A DNA stretch of 64,000 nt, taken from NCBI RefSeq assembly GCF_003025035.1, contig NZ_PYJN01000018.1, forward strand, positions 62,001 through 126,000, given 5' to 3'. A program made the translations under genes and the position numbers. The notes under the pieces are model-generated. The model had not been told where the DNA came from, ran no database searches, and was given only the letters and a program-made list of their open reading frames with translations. This DNA comes from Rhizobium sp. SEMIA4064. GTDB taxonomy: Bacteria > Pseudomonadota > Alphaproteobacteria > Rhizobiales > Rhizobiaceae. Within the stretch, counting starts at the first letter, position 1, and each line of letters opens with the position of its first letter. Positions 18,227 through 26,231 of the stretch are shown here, in pieces.

Positions 18227-19375
18227 TTGAAGCGCTTTCACAGAATTAGCTGCTGCGCCGTTCTTACGGCTTCCACGCTGGCGATGGCGAATGCCGCCCC
18301 TGCCGATCCGGTCAAGACGATCGACACGCAGAAGGTCAAGGTCAAGATCGAGACGATCGCAAGCGGGCTCGACCATCCTTGGGCAGTCGAAGTGCTGCCG
18401 GACGGCGCCTACCTCGTGACGGAGCGGCCGGGCCGGATGCGCGTCATCTGCGACGGTAAGACCTCCGACCCGATCGCGGGACTGCCGGATGTCTATGCCC
18501 GCGGCCAAGGCGGCCTGCTCGACGTGGCCCTCGATCCGAAATTCGCTGGCAACCGCACCATCTATTTCACCGCCTCCATTGCCGCGGACGGCGGCAGTGG
18601 CACGGCGGTCTTCCGCGCGGTCCTGCCGCCGGACGAGCGGCGGCTGACCGATGTGAAGCGCATTTTCGTGATGAACAAGATGTCGCGCGGCAGCATCCAA
18701 TATGGCTCGCGCATTGCAATCGCCAAGGACGGCAGCCTGTTCGTCAGCCTCGGCGACCGCGGTGAACAGGATCGCGCCCAGGATTTCCACGACGATGCCG
18801 GTTCGATCGTCCATATCAACGCCGACGGCGGCATTCCCACCGACAATCCGTTCAAGGACGGCGCAAAAGCCCTGCCGGAAATCTGGTCCAAGGGACATCG
18901 CAATCCGGAAGGCATTACCTTCGATACCGCCGATGGCAAGCTTTATACGGTCGAACACGGCGCCAGAGGTGGTGATGAAATCAACACTCCGGAGGCGGGC
19001 AAGAATTACGGCTGGCCGGTCATCTCCTACGGACGCAACTATTCCGGCACCAAGATTGGCGTCGGTACGGCAAAGGCAGGCATGGAGCAGCCGCTCTTCT
19101 ATTGGGACCCGTCGATCGCGCCCGGCGCCATCGCCGTCTATCGCGGCAAAATGTTCCCGGAATGGAAAGGCGATTTCCTTGTCGCCGCGCTGAAATTCGA
19201 GCTGCTGTCCCGTCTCGATCGCAACAGTAGCGGCAAGGTGACCGAACGCGAACGCATATTCGACGGAGAATTCGGCCGGTTGCGCGATGTCGTGGTCGCG
19301 CCGGATGGAGCGTTGTTGCTGACGACCGACGAGGACGACGGCGCACTGCTGCGCGTTTCCAGGGCAGCGGAATAG
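18227..19375 (+). CDS. PQQ-dependent sugar dehydrogenase (soluble glucose dehydrogenase/YliI family)
   Basis: A 382-residue secreted beta-propeller protein. The signal peptide is about residues 1-25, ending in MANAAPA. Family markers are LDHPWAVEVLPDGAYLVTER, GQGGLLDVALDPKF, GSRIAIAKDGSLFVSLGDRG, WSKGHRNPEGITFD, VEHGARGGDEIN and NYGWPVISYG. It should oxidise aldose sugars in the periplasm with bound PQQ and calcium. The start is TTG 18227, chosen because GGAGGAGA precedes it and it gives a proper signal peptide; the frame is open to 18167. It lies 66 bases after the sortase gene and may share its transcript. Confidence 0.9.
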   Translation: MKRFHRISCCAVLTASTLAMANAAPADPVKTIDTQKVKVKIETIASGLDHPWAVEVLPDGAYLVTERPGRMRVICDGKTSDPIAGLPDVYARGQGGLLDVALDPKFAGNRTIYFTASIAADGGSGTAVFRAVLPPDERRLTDVKRIFVMNKMSRGSIQYGSRIAIAKDGSLFVSLGDRGEQDRAQDFHDDAGSIVHINADGGIPTDNPFKDGAKALPEIWSKGHRNPEGITFDTADGKLYTVEHGARGGDEINTPEAGKNYGWPVISYGRNYSGTKIGVGTAKAGMEQPLFYWDPSIAPGAIAVYRGKMFPEWKGDFLVAALKFELLSRLDRNSSGKVTERERIFDGEFGRLRDVVVAPDGALLLTTDEDDGALLRVSRAAE

Positions 19376-19460
19376 GCTCACATCCTTCAGCCTTTTCACC
19401 TTGCCCCAAAGAAAAGCAACTGCTAACGGTCAGCCTCTTTCCCTCTCCCGTAGGATGCAG

Positions 19461-20351
19461 ATGACTCGCATACAGGCGAATTTGGTATTGTTGTTGGCTG
19501 CCGCCATCTGGGGCGGAGGCTTCGTCGCGCAGTCTACCGCGATGAAGGCGATCGGACCGTTCTGGTTCATCGGCCTGCGCTTCGCCGTCGCCACCATCGT
19601 CGTCCTGCCCTTCGTCTGGATGGAAAACCGCAAGGCCAAGAAACCTCTGACGCGCCGGAACTGGCTTTCCTTTTTCCTCGTCGGCGTCGCGCTCTTCGGT
19701 GGAGCGGCAACGCAGCAGATCGGGCTTTTGACGACGACCGTCACCAATTCCAGTTTCATCACCGGCCTCTATGTCGTCTTCGTGCCGCTGATCGCCGTCG
19801 TCTTCCTGCGCCGCCCGCCGCATTGGATCGTCTGGCCGGCGGCACTGACGGCGCTTGCCGGGATCTATCTCTTGTCCGGTGGCTCCTTCTCGCGGCTGAC
19901 GGTCGGCGATTTCCTGACCGTCATCTGCGCCCTCTTCTGGGCAGCGCAGATCACCCTCGCCGGCTCTTCCGTCAACGAAACCGGCCGGCCGCTCGGAATC
20001 TCCACGATGCAATTTGCGGTCACTGCAGTCGCAGCCCTTGGGGTCGCTGTGATTGCCGAGCCGATCAGCATCGCCGCTATCCAAGGCGCGCTGGGCGAAA
20101 TCCTCTATGTCGGCATCTTTTCGTCCGGCCTCGCATTCGTGCTGCAGGTCATCGGCCAGCGTTACACAACCGCGCCGCAGGCTGCGATCTTCCTCTCTTC
20201 GGAGGCTCTGTTCGGTGCCTCGCTGGGCAGCCTGCTGCTCGGTGAAACCATGGGGCCGCTAGGCTATGCCGGCTGCTCCCTGATGTTTGTCGCCATGCTT
20301 GCCGTGGAATTGGTGCCGGAACTCGTTCGGCGACGCGGCGCCATCGCGTGA
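19461..20351 (+). CDS. DMT superfamily (EamA) transporter
   Basis: A 296-residue inner-membrane protein with ten hydrophobic helices in two EamA repeats. The first repeat starts LLLAAAIWGGGFVAQSTAMK and ends near PLIAVVFLRRPP; the second includes DFLTVICALFWAAQITLAGS and the end signature SSEALFGASLGSLLLGE. Family members export amino acids, nucleosides or other metabolites; cargo is unknown. ATG 19461 is preferred because TAGGA lies just upstream; ATG 19455 is an alternative. Confidence 0.9.
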   Translation: MTRIQANLVLLLAAAIWGGGFVAQSTAMKAIGPFWFIGLRFAVATIVVLPFVWMENRKAKKPLTRRNWLSFFLVGVALFGGAATQQIGLLTTTVTNSSFITGLYVVFVPLIAVVFLRRPPHWIVWPAALTALAGIYLLSGGSFSRLTVGDFLTVICALFWAAQITLAGSSVNETGRPLGISTMQFAVTAVAALGVAVIAEPISIAAIQGALGEILYVGIFSSGLAFVLQVIGQRYTTAPQAAIFLSSEALFGASLGSLLLGETMGPLGYAGCSLMFVAMLAVELVPELVRRRGAIA

Positions 20352-20851
20352 AAATTGTTGAAAATACGCGTTATGGCTGTTTTGAACGGCTCTTAATGAA
20401 ATTTTTTCGAATGATCCAAAAGATGGATTTTGGCTATATCATTTGGGAAAATTTCGCCAAAATTATATCGCAAACGATACAAAAACCTTAGAAACCCATT
20501 CTCGGCGTGGGAAAATTTGCGATTCGCGCTAACACACTTGCATTACGGCAGTGTGCTCACCAGAACACGTTAAAAAACTTTTGCTTGCCAATTCCCAATA
20601 AACACAGCACTCTCACCGCTGTTCGGGCATTTTTAGAGCATGGGAAGTCCTTAATAGAGTTGCGCGCCGGAAACGCTAAATTATTCCGGTCAGCTTGGTT
20701 GAGAAACGGATGCGCGAATTCGCTTCGAAACCACGCCGAGGTATAGGGGACCTTTTCCTTCAAATTGCGAGAACTGCCTGCAAGCGCCCGCAAGGGCAAT
20801 ACAGCAATGCTGCCCGTGTGGATGGTGGGCAGAGAGAAAAGGACCTGAGGC
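20352..20851. other. 500-base AT-rich region before the cold-shock gene
   Basis: The segment from about 20360 to 20640 is much richer in A and T than its surroundings. It contains only short frames without ribosome sites, for example 20397-20492. It probably holds the promoter and a long 5' leader of the cold-shock gene, since such leaders are usual for csp mRNAs. A GAGAGAAAAGGA element near 20831-20842 is its likely ribosome site. No RNA gene was recognised. Confidence 0.55.
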
Positions 20852-21067
20852 ATGGCCGAGACTGGCACTGTAAAGTTTTTCAATACCGATAAGGGCTTCG
20901 GTTTCATCAAACCGGACAAGGGTGGCGCGGACATCTTTGTGCACATTTCCGCAGTACAGGCTTCTGGTCTGGCAGGTTTGTCGGAAAACCAGAAGGTAAG
21001 CTTCGACACGGAACCGGATCGCCGCGGCAAGGGACCGAAGGCCGTCAATCTTCAGATTGCGGGCTGA
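20852..21067 (+). CDS. cold-shock domain protein (CspA family)
   Basis: A 71-residue single OB-fold RNA/ssDNA-binding protein. RNP1 is KGFGFIKPD and RNP2 is DIFVHISAV, both intact; the N-terminus TGTVKFFNTD and the VSFDTEPDRRGKGPKAVNL tail are typical of CspA. It acts as an RNA chaperone. It stands alone between a long leader region and a strong terminator. Rhizobia carry several paralogues and I cannot tell which this is. Confidence 0.96.
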   Translation: MAETGTVKFFNTDKGFGFIKPDKGGADIFVHISAVQASGLAGLSENQKVSFDTEPDRRGKGPKAVNLQIAG

Positions 21068-21092
21068 GACGCCTTACGGCTTTCATTCGAGT

Positions 21093-21120
21093 TGAAGCCC
21101 GGCAGTGATGCCGGGTTTTG
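21093..21120 (+). terminator. intrinsic terminator after the cold-shock gene
   Basis: GCCCGGCA and TGCCGGGT pair around GTGA, followed by TTTGTC, 27 bases after the csp stop. Confidence 0.88.
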
Positions 21121-21215
21121 TCATTCAGTCTGCATTCAGCTTGCCGCGTCTAGTCATGGCCTCCATGAAAGATTGGGAACTACGGTCTTCCCGGTTCCCC
21201 TTAGAGGACAGACTA

Positions 21216-21644
21216 ATGAACATGCTCGGCAAATCGCTCCTAATGTCCGCCGTCGCTGCAGCCCTGACGCTGACGACGATTTCCACAGCTTCGGCCGACG
21301 ATCACTGGCATCATCACAATGGAGAGGGTTGGGCGATTGGCGCCGCAGGTCTCGCCACCGGCCTGATTGTCGGTTCGGCGATCGCCAGCCAGCCGCGCTA
21401 TGTCGAACCTGACCCGGTCTACGTCGACCCCGACTATGCGCCCCAGCCCTACTACTATCGCGCCGCGCCGCGCCGCGTCTATGTCGAGCGTGACGTCAGT
21501 TATTACGCTCCGCAGCCTGTCGGCTTACGCCCGTGGTCTTCCCAGTGGATGCGCTATTGCTACGATCGCTACAGCAGCTTCGACGGCCGCAGCGGCACCT
21601 ATCTCGGCTACGATGGCATGCGCCACTTCTGCACAGCCAACTAA
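21216..21644 (+). CDS. BA14K-like exported protein
   Basis: A 142-residue protein with a signal peptide (about 1-29, cleavage after TASA), a His-rich patch DDHWHHHNGEGW, and a small hydrophobic segment AIGAAGLATGLIVGSAIA. A Tyr/Pro-rich linker follows, and the C-terminal domain is YCYDRYSSFDGRSGTYLGYDG, which matches the BA14K (Brucella 14-kDa immunoreactive) family signature. Members are rhizobiales-specific envelope proteins with lectin-like or cell-surface roles. ATG 21216 follows AGAGGA; longer in-frame starts lack a ribosome site and would bury the signal peptide. Confidence 0.9.
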   Translation: MNMLGKSLLMSAVAAALTLTTISTASADDHWHHHNGEGWAIGAAGLATGLIVGSAIASQPRYVEPDPVYVDPDYAPQPYYYRAAPRRVYVERDVSYYAPQPVGLRPWSSQWMRYCYDRYSSFDGRSGTYLGYDGMRHFCTAN

Positions 21645-21670
21645 CCCTACACAAGCTAATCTCTTGAAAG

Positions 21671-21700
21671 AAAGCGCCGCCATCGAGCGGCGCTTTTATT
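21671..21700 (+). terminator. intrinsic terminator after BA14K-like gene
   Basis: AAAGCGCCGC and GCGGCGCTTTT form a stem of about 10 bp around CATCGA, with a T-rich tail. Confidence 0.88.
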
Positions 21701-21707
21701 TTGGCTC

Positions 21708-21788
21708 AGAGCGGTTCAGCGGTTCAAGGAACTGCTGAACCGCTCTATCCTTTTGTTTTTACGCAATTCCGGACGGAAAACCGCTGCT
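21708..21788. repeat. rhizobial dispersed repeat, copy A
   Basis: AGAGCGGTTCAGC (21708-21720) and GCTGAACCGCTCT (21734-21746) form a perfect 13-bp stem. The conserved tail contains TTTGTTTTTACGCA, then TTCCGGACGGAAAACCGCTG. The same tail recurs at 27650-27680 in this window. The element ends at the stop codon of the next minus-strand gene and may act as its terminator. Confidence 0.85.
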
Positions 21789-22433
21789 TTAAAGTCCACG
21801 CAGAAAAGGATTGGTGCGGCGCTCCTCGCCGATCTGGCCACCAGGGCCATGGCCGCAGATGAAGCCGACGTCGTCGCCTAAGGGAAATACCTTGTCGCGG
21901 ATCGATTCCAAAAGCTGCTGGTGATTGCCGCCCGGCAGGTCGGTACGGCCGATCGAGCCATGAAACAGCACGTCGCCGACATGGGCGAATTTCTGCGCTC
22001 TGTTGAAATAGATGACATGGCCCGGGGCATGGCCGGGACAATGGAAGACTTCGAACTCATGCTCGCCGAAGGAAACCTTGTCACCGTCCTTCAGGAACCG
22101 ATCCGGCACCACGTTGCGAACGCCCTCGATGTTGAACATCTTGCTCTTCGCCTCGATATCCTGCAGCAGCGGGCGATCGTCTTCATGCGGGCCAATGACC
22201 TCCAGACCGAGCGCCTCCCGAAGTTCGTCAGCGCCGCCGGCATGGTCGATATGACCGTGCGTCAGCCAGATCGCCTTCAGCACAATGCCATTTTCGCGCA
22301 CCGTCTGCAGGACGACGTCGACGTCGCCGCCGGGATCCACCACGACTCCCTCCTTCGTTTCCGGATCGAACAAGATGGTGCAGTTCTGTTCGAAGGGTGT
22401 CACCGGAATGATGCCGGCCTGGAGCATGCCCAT
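21789..22433 (-). CDS. MBL-fold metallo-hydrolase (glyoxalase II-like)
   Basis: A 214-residue cytoplasmic hydrolase. The metal site motif THGHIDHAGG carries the H-x-H-x-D-H pattern; further ligands lie in CPGHAPGH, HVGDVLFHGSIGRTDL (the bridging Asp) and CGHGPG. This is the YcbL-type hydroxyacylglutathione hydrolase group, hydrolysing thioesters such as lactoylglutathione. The start at 22433 has GAGG 8 bases upstream; ATG 22460 is an in-frame alternative. Its 3' end meets a dispersed repeat. Confidence 0.92.
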   Translation of the reverse strand: MGMLQAGIIPVTPFEQNCTILFDPETKEGVVVDPGGDVDVVLQTVRENGIVLKAIWLTHGHIDHAGGADELREALGLEVIGPHEDDRPLLQDIEAKSKMFNIEGVRNVVPDRFLKDGDKVSFGEHEFEVFHCPGHAPGHVIYFNRAQKFAHVGDVLFHGSIGRTDLPGGNHQQLLESIRDKVFPLGDDVGFICGHGPGGQIGEERRTNPFLRGL

Positions 22434-22602
22434 GGGAAGCGCCTCGTCTGTTGAATGCATATCCCGCCGATATAATCCCAAACACCAGGCAAAACAGCCC
22501 CTCCTCCCCGGAAAATGCCGAGACTGCCGGACAGTGCGGCGGAACCCTCCGCCTTTGCGAGCGTTTGCAAAGGTAGACTGCCAAAGCAAAGGAGAAAGGC
22601 CA

Positions 22603-23220
22603 ATGTTTGCAAAGAGAAACTTGCTGCTGATGGGGGTGGTGCTCCTGGGCAGCGCCGGGTTGGCGCAAGCGCAGATGTCGGCGACAACTGCGACCGATCT
22701 CGACGTTCGCACCGGCCCTGGTCCGCAGTATCCAAGTGTCGGCATGGCAACCCGCGGCTCTGAAGCGAGCCTCGACGGCTGCATCCAAGGCAGTAGCTGG
22801 TGCCGCATCGATGTCAACGGCATGCGCGGCTGGGTAGACGCCGAGGCCTTGAGCGTCGAGCAGAACGGCAATCCGGTCGTCGTCGAGGAGCACTACAGTC
22901 AGCTCGGCGTACCAACCATAACCTATAGCACAACCGATCAGACGACGACGGGCAGCGTTTCCCCATCGCCGGACGACGAATTGATCGGCCCGGTGAGTGA
23001 GGTCGATGCCGTCGCCCCGCCGACTGAAGTCCGTACCTATATCACCCAGAACCGGGTCAACACCGTGCGGCTGCGCGGCAACGTCGTAGTCGGCGCCACC
23101 CTGCCGCAAAGCGTCGTCATCCACCGTATCCCGGATTATCAATACAGCTACGTGGAAGTGAACCGTCAGCCGGTGCTGGTCGATCCGAATACCCGCCGCA
23201 TCGTCTACGTGTATCAATGA
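22603..23220 (+). CDS. SH3-domain exported protein with DUF1236-type C-terminus
   Basis: A 205-residue periplasmic or cell-wall protein. The signal peptide spans about 1-23 (ends AQA). A bacterial SH3 domain follows (ATTATDLDVRTGPGPQYPSV to WCRIDVNGMRGWVDAEAL, two cysteines), then a Ser/Thr-rich linker, then a DUF1236-like module with TYITQNRVNTVRLRG and IPDYQYSYVEVNRQPVLVD. SH3 domains of this type often bind peptidoglycan. The function is unknown. ATG 22603 follows GGAGAAAGG. Confidence 0.88.
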   Translation: MFAKRNLLLMGVVLLGSAGLAQAQMSATTATDLDVRTGPGPQYPSVGMATRGSEASLDGCIQGSSWCRIDVNGMRGWVDAEALSVEQNGNPVVVEEHYSQLGVPTITYSTTDQTTTGSVSPSPDDELIGPVSEVDAVAPPTEVRTYITQNRVNTVRLRGNVVVGATLPQSVVIHRIPDYQYSYVEVNRQPVLVDPNTRRIVYVYQ

Positions 23221-23253
23221 ATCGCTGCTGCTAAGCAGCAATTCGTCAAAATC

Positions 23254-23285
23254 GCCGGCGGCCGAGGGGCCGCCGCTCTTTTTGC
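23254..23285 (+). terminator. intrinsic terminator after SH3-domain gene
   Basis: GGCGGCC and GGCCGCC pair around GAGG-type loop bases and are followed by CTCTTTTTG, 35 bases after the stop codon. Confidence 0.8.
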
Positions 23286-23465
23286 GCGGACTTTCCATCG
23301 GATTGTTGCGGAATTCTCCCGTGTGAGTTGCCTTCCTGTTTCCACCGGCCGATACATGATGTATTTCTAATATCGATAGAGATTACCGCCACTCCCGAGG
23401 CTCAATCCGGGACGTGGCAGAGGGCATTCCGGAAAGGGATTCCGGGACAAGGGGAGAAGGTAATC

Positions 23466-23726
23466 ATGGAAAGTCTGGGGCCAATCATCACGCAACTGAT
23501 CGCCGGTGCAATCGGCGGTAACGCGGCCAGCGCCGCCCTGAAGCAGGAAGGGATCAATATCGTCGCCAGAACGATTGCCGGCGCCGTCGGCGGTCTGGGC
23601 GGCGGCCTCATCCTCAACCTGATCGGCAGCGAGGCGCTGACCGGCCTTATCGCGCAGGGCATTTCCTCGCTGATCGCCGGTGGCGTGCTCTCGGCGATCG
23701 TCGGCGCGGTTCTCGGCCGGAAATAA
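23466..23726 (+). CDS. small glycine-rich membrane protein
   Basis: An 86-residue protein made of three hydrophobic, Gly/Ala-rich segments with glycine-zipper spacing: LIAGAIGGNAASAA, TIAGAVGGLGGGLILNLIG and SLIAGGVLSAIVGAVLGRK. No charged domain or enzyme motif is present. It may be an inner-membrane protein or a pore-like accessory protein. A GGGGAGAAGG site precedes ATG 23466. I know of rhizobial homologues only as hypothetical proteins. Confidence 0.75.
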   Translation: MESLGPIITQLIAGAIGGNAASAALKQEGINIVARTIAGAVGGLGGGLILNLIGSEALTGLIAQGISSLIAGGVLSAIVGAVLGRK

Positions 23727-23745
23727 GACGAGGCATCGGACAGAA

Positions 23746-23781
23746 TAAAAGCCGGGGCGAACCAGCCGCACCCGGCTTTCG
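23746..23781. terminator. bidirectional terminator between small membrane gene and ilvE
   Basis: AAAGCCGGG (23748-23756) and CCCGGCTTT (23771-23779) pair; an A-rich left flank gives TTTTATTC on the minus strand, best suited to end ilvE. Confidence 0.8.
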
Positions 23782-23798
23782 TAAGCTGTTCTACATCC

Positions 23799-24689
23799 TT
23801 ATGCGGCGGCAGCCGCAGTCGGATACACTTCCTTCATGTAATCGTTCATCAGCGTTTCGCTGATCGATGCCGGCGTGAAACGATAAGGTCCGATTTCCGA
23901 GACCGGAGTTACTTCCGCCGCCGAACCGGTCAGGAAGCATTCGCTGAAATCGGGAAGTTCTTCCGGCATGATCGCCCGTTCGATCACCTGCAGTCCGCGG
24001 CGTTTGGCGAGTTCGATCACCGTCTGGCGCGTGATGCCGTTCAGGAAGCAATCCGGCGTCGGCGTATGGATGACACCGTCCTTGACGAAGAAGATATTGG
24101 CGCCCGTCGCCTCCGCCACCTGGCCGCGGTAATCGAGCATCATCGCGTCGGCATAGCCCTTGGCCTCGGCCGCATGTTTGGAGATGGTGCAGATCATGTA
24201 GAGGCCGGCGGCCTTCGAGGCGCAAGGCGCAGTCTTCGGATCGGGACGGCGATATTCGGCGATATCGAGGCGGATGCCCTTCAGCTTTTCGGCCGGATTG
24301 AAATAGCTGCCCCATTGCCAGATCGCGATCGCAACATTGATGCGGTTGTTCTGGGCGGACACGCCCATCATCTCGCTGCCGCGCCAGGCGATCGGGCGCA
24401 CATAGGCCTCGGAAAAGCCCTGACGCTTCAACAATTCGATTGTCGCCGCATCCAACTCGGCAACGCTGTAGGGAATCTTGAAACCGAGGATGTCGGCGGA
24501 CTTGTGAAGACGCTGATTGTGCTCCGTCAGCTTGAAGACCCGGCCGCCATAGGCGCGCTCGCCCTCGAAGACCGCGCTTGCATAGTGCAAACCATGGGTC
24601 AGCACATGAATCTTAGCGTCCTTCCAGGGCACGAACTCGCCGTTGAACCAGATCTCCCCATCCAGTTGATCAAAAGGAACCGATGCCAT
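23799..24689 (-). CDS. ilvE: branched-chain amino acid aminotransferase
   Basis: A 296-residue class IV PLP aminotransferase that makes valine, leucine and isoleucine from their 2-oxo acids. Visible motifs are GLHYASAVFEGERAYGG near the N-terminus, YVRPIAWRG, the lysine-bearing KAAGLYMICTISKHAA, LDYRGQVAEATGANIFF, NGITRQTVIELA and a late FLTGSAAEVTPVSEIG. ATG 24689 follows GGAGAAG at good distance. It is divergent from a MarR regulator with a 258-base gap between them, so MarR control is possible. Confidence 0.96.
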   Translation of the reverse strand: MASVPFDQLDGEIWFNGEFVPWKDAKIHVLTHGLHYASAVFEGERAYGGRVFKLTEHNQRLHKSADILGFKIPYSVAELDAATIELLKRQGFSEAYVRPIAWRGSEMMGVSAQNNRINVAIAIWQWGSYFNPAEKLKGIRLDIAEYRRPDPKTAPCASKAAGLYMICTISKHAAEAKGYADAMMLDYRGQVAEATGANIFFVKDGVIHTPTPDCFLNGITRQTVIELAKRRGLQVIERAIMPEELPDFSECFLTGSAAEVTPVSEIGPYRFTPASISETLMNDYMKEVYPTAAAAA

Positions 24690-24947
24690 CTTGCTTCTCC
24701 TCCGGCGCCCGGACGCCATGACAGTTGATTGTTGTCCCCATTCCGCATTATCCACGATGCAAGTGGGGAAAATATGAGACGTGTTGGAGTTTTGCGCAGC
24801 CGGGCTTAGTTTCCAAATATGGCCATATCCGTCCGGGCGGCGCAAGATCGGCGAAAAACTAGCAGCGGCGTAAAAATACGTCAATAATGCTGACATATTT
24901 TTGCGTAAGTTTCCCGATTGCCCCAAAATAAGAAAGGAAATGCCAAG

Positions 24948-25424
24948 GTGCCACGACAGACGAGCCAAAAAGCAGCAAAACCGGAGCTGCTGGCGACGCC
25001 GATGGAGAATGCGGGGATCATCGATTTCGAGATCATCGAGCTGCTTTTCTTTGCCTATCGGGACTTCGTGTCCGATCCCGACCAGATTCTGGACAAGAGT
25101 GGATTCGGACGCGCCCATCACCGCGTCGTTCATTTCGTTAACCGCGAACCCGGCATGACGGTTGCGGACCTGTTGGAAACATTGAAGATCACCAAACAGA
25201 GTTTGGCGCGGGTTCTCAAACAATTGATCGATTCAGGGTATATTCATCAGGTAACCGGGCCTGAGGATCGTCGGCAGCGTAAGCTCTACCCCACACAAGC
25301 CGGCCGCGATTTGGCATTGGCGCTGGCCGAGCCGCAATCGCGCCGTATTGAACGGGCATTCGAAGGCGCGTCCGATGCGACGCGCGAAAGCGTCAAAAGG
25401 TTCCTGAGGGGAATGCAGGACTAA
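24948..25424 (+). CDS. MarR family transcriptional regulator (PetP-like)
   Basis: A 158-residue winged-helix regulator. The core includes VNREPGMTVADLLETLKITKQ, SLARVLKQLIDSGYI and the wing GPEDRRQRKLYPTQAGRD. It starts at GTG 24948 with AAAGGA upstream; an ATG at 24940 is out of frame. It precedes an OmpR-type regulator by 89 bases and a histidine kinase after that. A MarR gene next to a response regulator recalls the PetP-PetR pair of Rhodobacter, which affects cytochrome bc1 expression. That link is by analogy only; petABC itself is 26 kb away. Confidence 0.9.
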   Translation: MPRQTSQKAAKPELLATPMENAGIIDFEIIELLFFAYRDFVSDPDQILDKSGFGRAHHRVVHFVNREPGMTVADLLETLKITKQSLARVLKQLIDSGYIHQVTGPEDRRQRKLYPTQAGRDLALALAEPQSRRIERAFEGASDATRESVKRFLRGMQD

Positions 25425-25513
25425 GTTATGGTCTCGGACCGAAGAGCCGCAAGGCGGTGTCTTGGATAAGATCATATCAATCAAACGGATAGAACAAGAT
25501 CGAGACGGATTGA

Positions 25514-26215
25514 ATGACGACAAAGACAGCAATTTCGGACGATGCAGCGCACCTCCTGGTCGTGGATGACGACACGCGTATCCGCGCCCTTCTCAACCGT
25601 TATCTCATGGAAAAGGGATTCCGCGTGACGGCCGCCGCCGATGGCGCCGAGGCCCGCCGCAAGCTCGAAGGGCTCGATTTCGACCTGATCATCATGGACG
25701 TGATGATGCCTGGCGAATCCGGAATCTCGCTGACCGCGAGCCTTCGCGCCATAAAGAACATCCCGATCATCATGCTGACCGCCCTTGCCGAGTCCGAAGC
25801 CCGCATCGCCGGCTTGGAAGCAGGCGCCGACGACTATCTGCCTAAGCCGTTCGATCCGCGCGAACTGGTACTGCGCATCAACAATATCCTGCGTCGCAAC
25901 GCGCCTGCCGACGCGCCGAAGATCGAACAGGTGATGTTCGGCCCCTACACCTTCTCGCTGACCCGCAAGGAGCTGAAGAAGGCCTCCGAGCTTATCCGCC
26001 TGACCGACCGCGAGCAGGAAATCATGCTGCTCTTTGCCAAGCGCGCCGGCGACACGATCCCCCGCCACGAACTGATCGGCACCGACGCCGAAGTCGGCGA
26101 GCGCACCATCGACGTGCAGATCAACCGCCTGCGCCGCAAGATCGAGGACGATCCGGCCAACCCCATCTGGCTGCAGACGGTGCGCGGCATCGGCTACCGG
26201 CTGAGCATAGATTAA
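25514..26215 (+). CDS. OmpR-family response regulator (PetR-like)
   Basis: A 233-residue two-component regulator. The receiver domain has the acidic pocket VVDDD near 16-20, the phospho-acceptor D62 in IIMDVMMPG, the switch threonine in MLTALAE and the lysine in DDYLPKPFDP. The C-terminal winged helix (trans_reg_C) contains LTDREQEIMLLFAKR, VGERTIDVQINRLRRKIE and QTVRGIGYRL. It is followed 16 bases later by a membrane histidine kinase, its likely partner. It resembles proteins annotated PetR in alphaproteobacteria. Confidence 0.94.
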   Translation: MTTKTAISDDAAHLLVVDDDTRIRALLNRYLMEKGFRVTAAADGAEARRKLEGLDFDLIIMDVMMPGESGISLTASLRAIKNIPIIMLTALAESEARIAGLEAGADDYLPKPFDPRELVLRINNILRRNAPADAPKIEQVMFGPYTFSLTRKELKKASELIRLTDREQEIMLLFAKRAGDTIPRHELIGTDAEVGERTIDVQINRLRRKIEDDPANPIWLQTVRGIGYRLSID

Positions 26216-26231
26216 CCTAGGATCAGCGGCG

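Noticed and set aside
20397..20492. 31-codon frame in the AT-rich region before the cold-shock gene
   Set aside because: No ribosome site and composition like the surrounding non-coding DNA.
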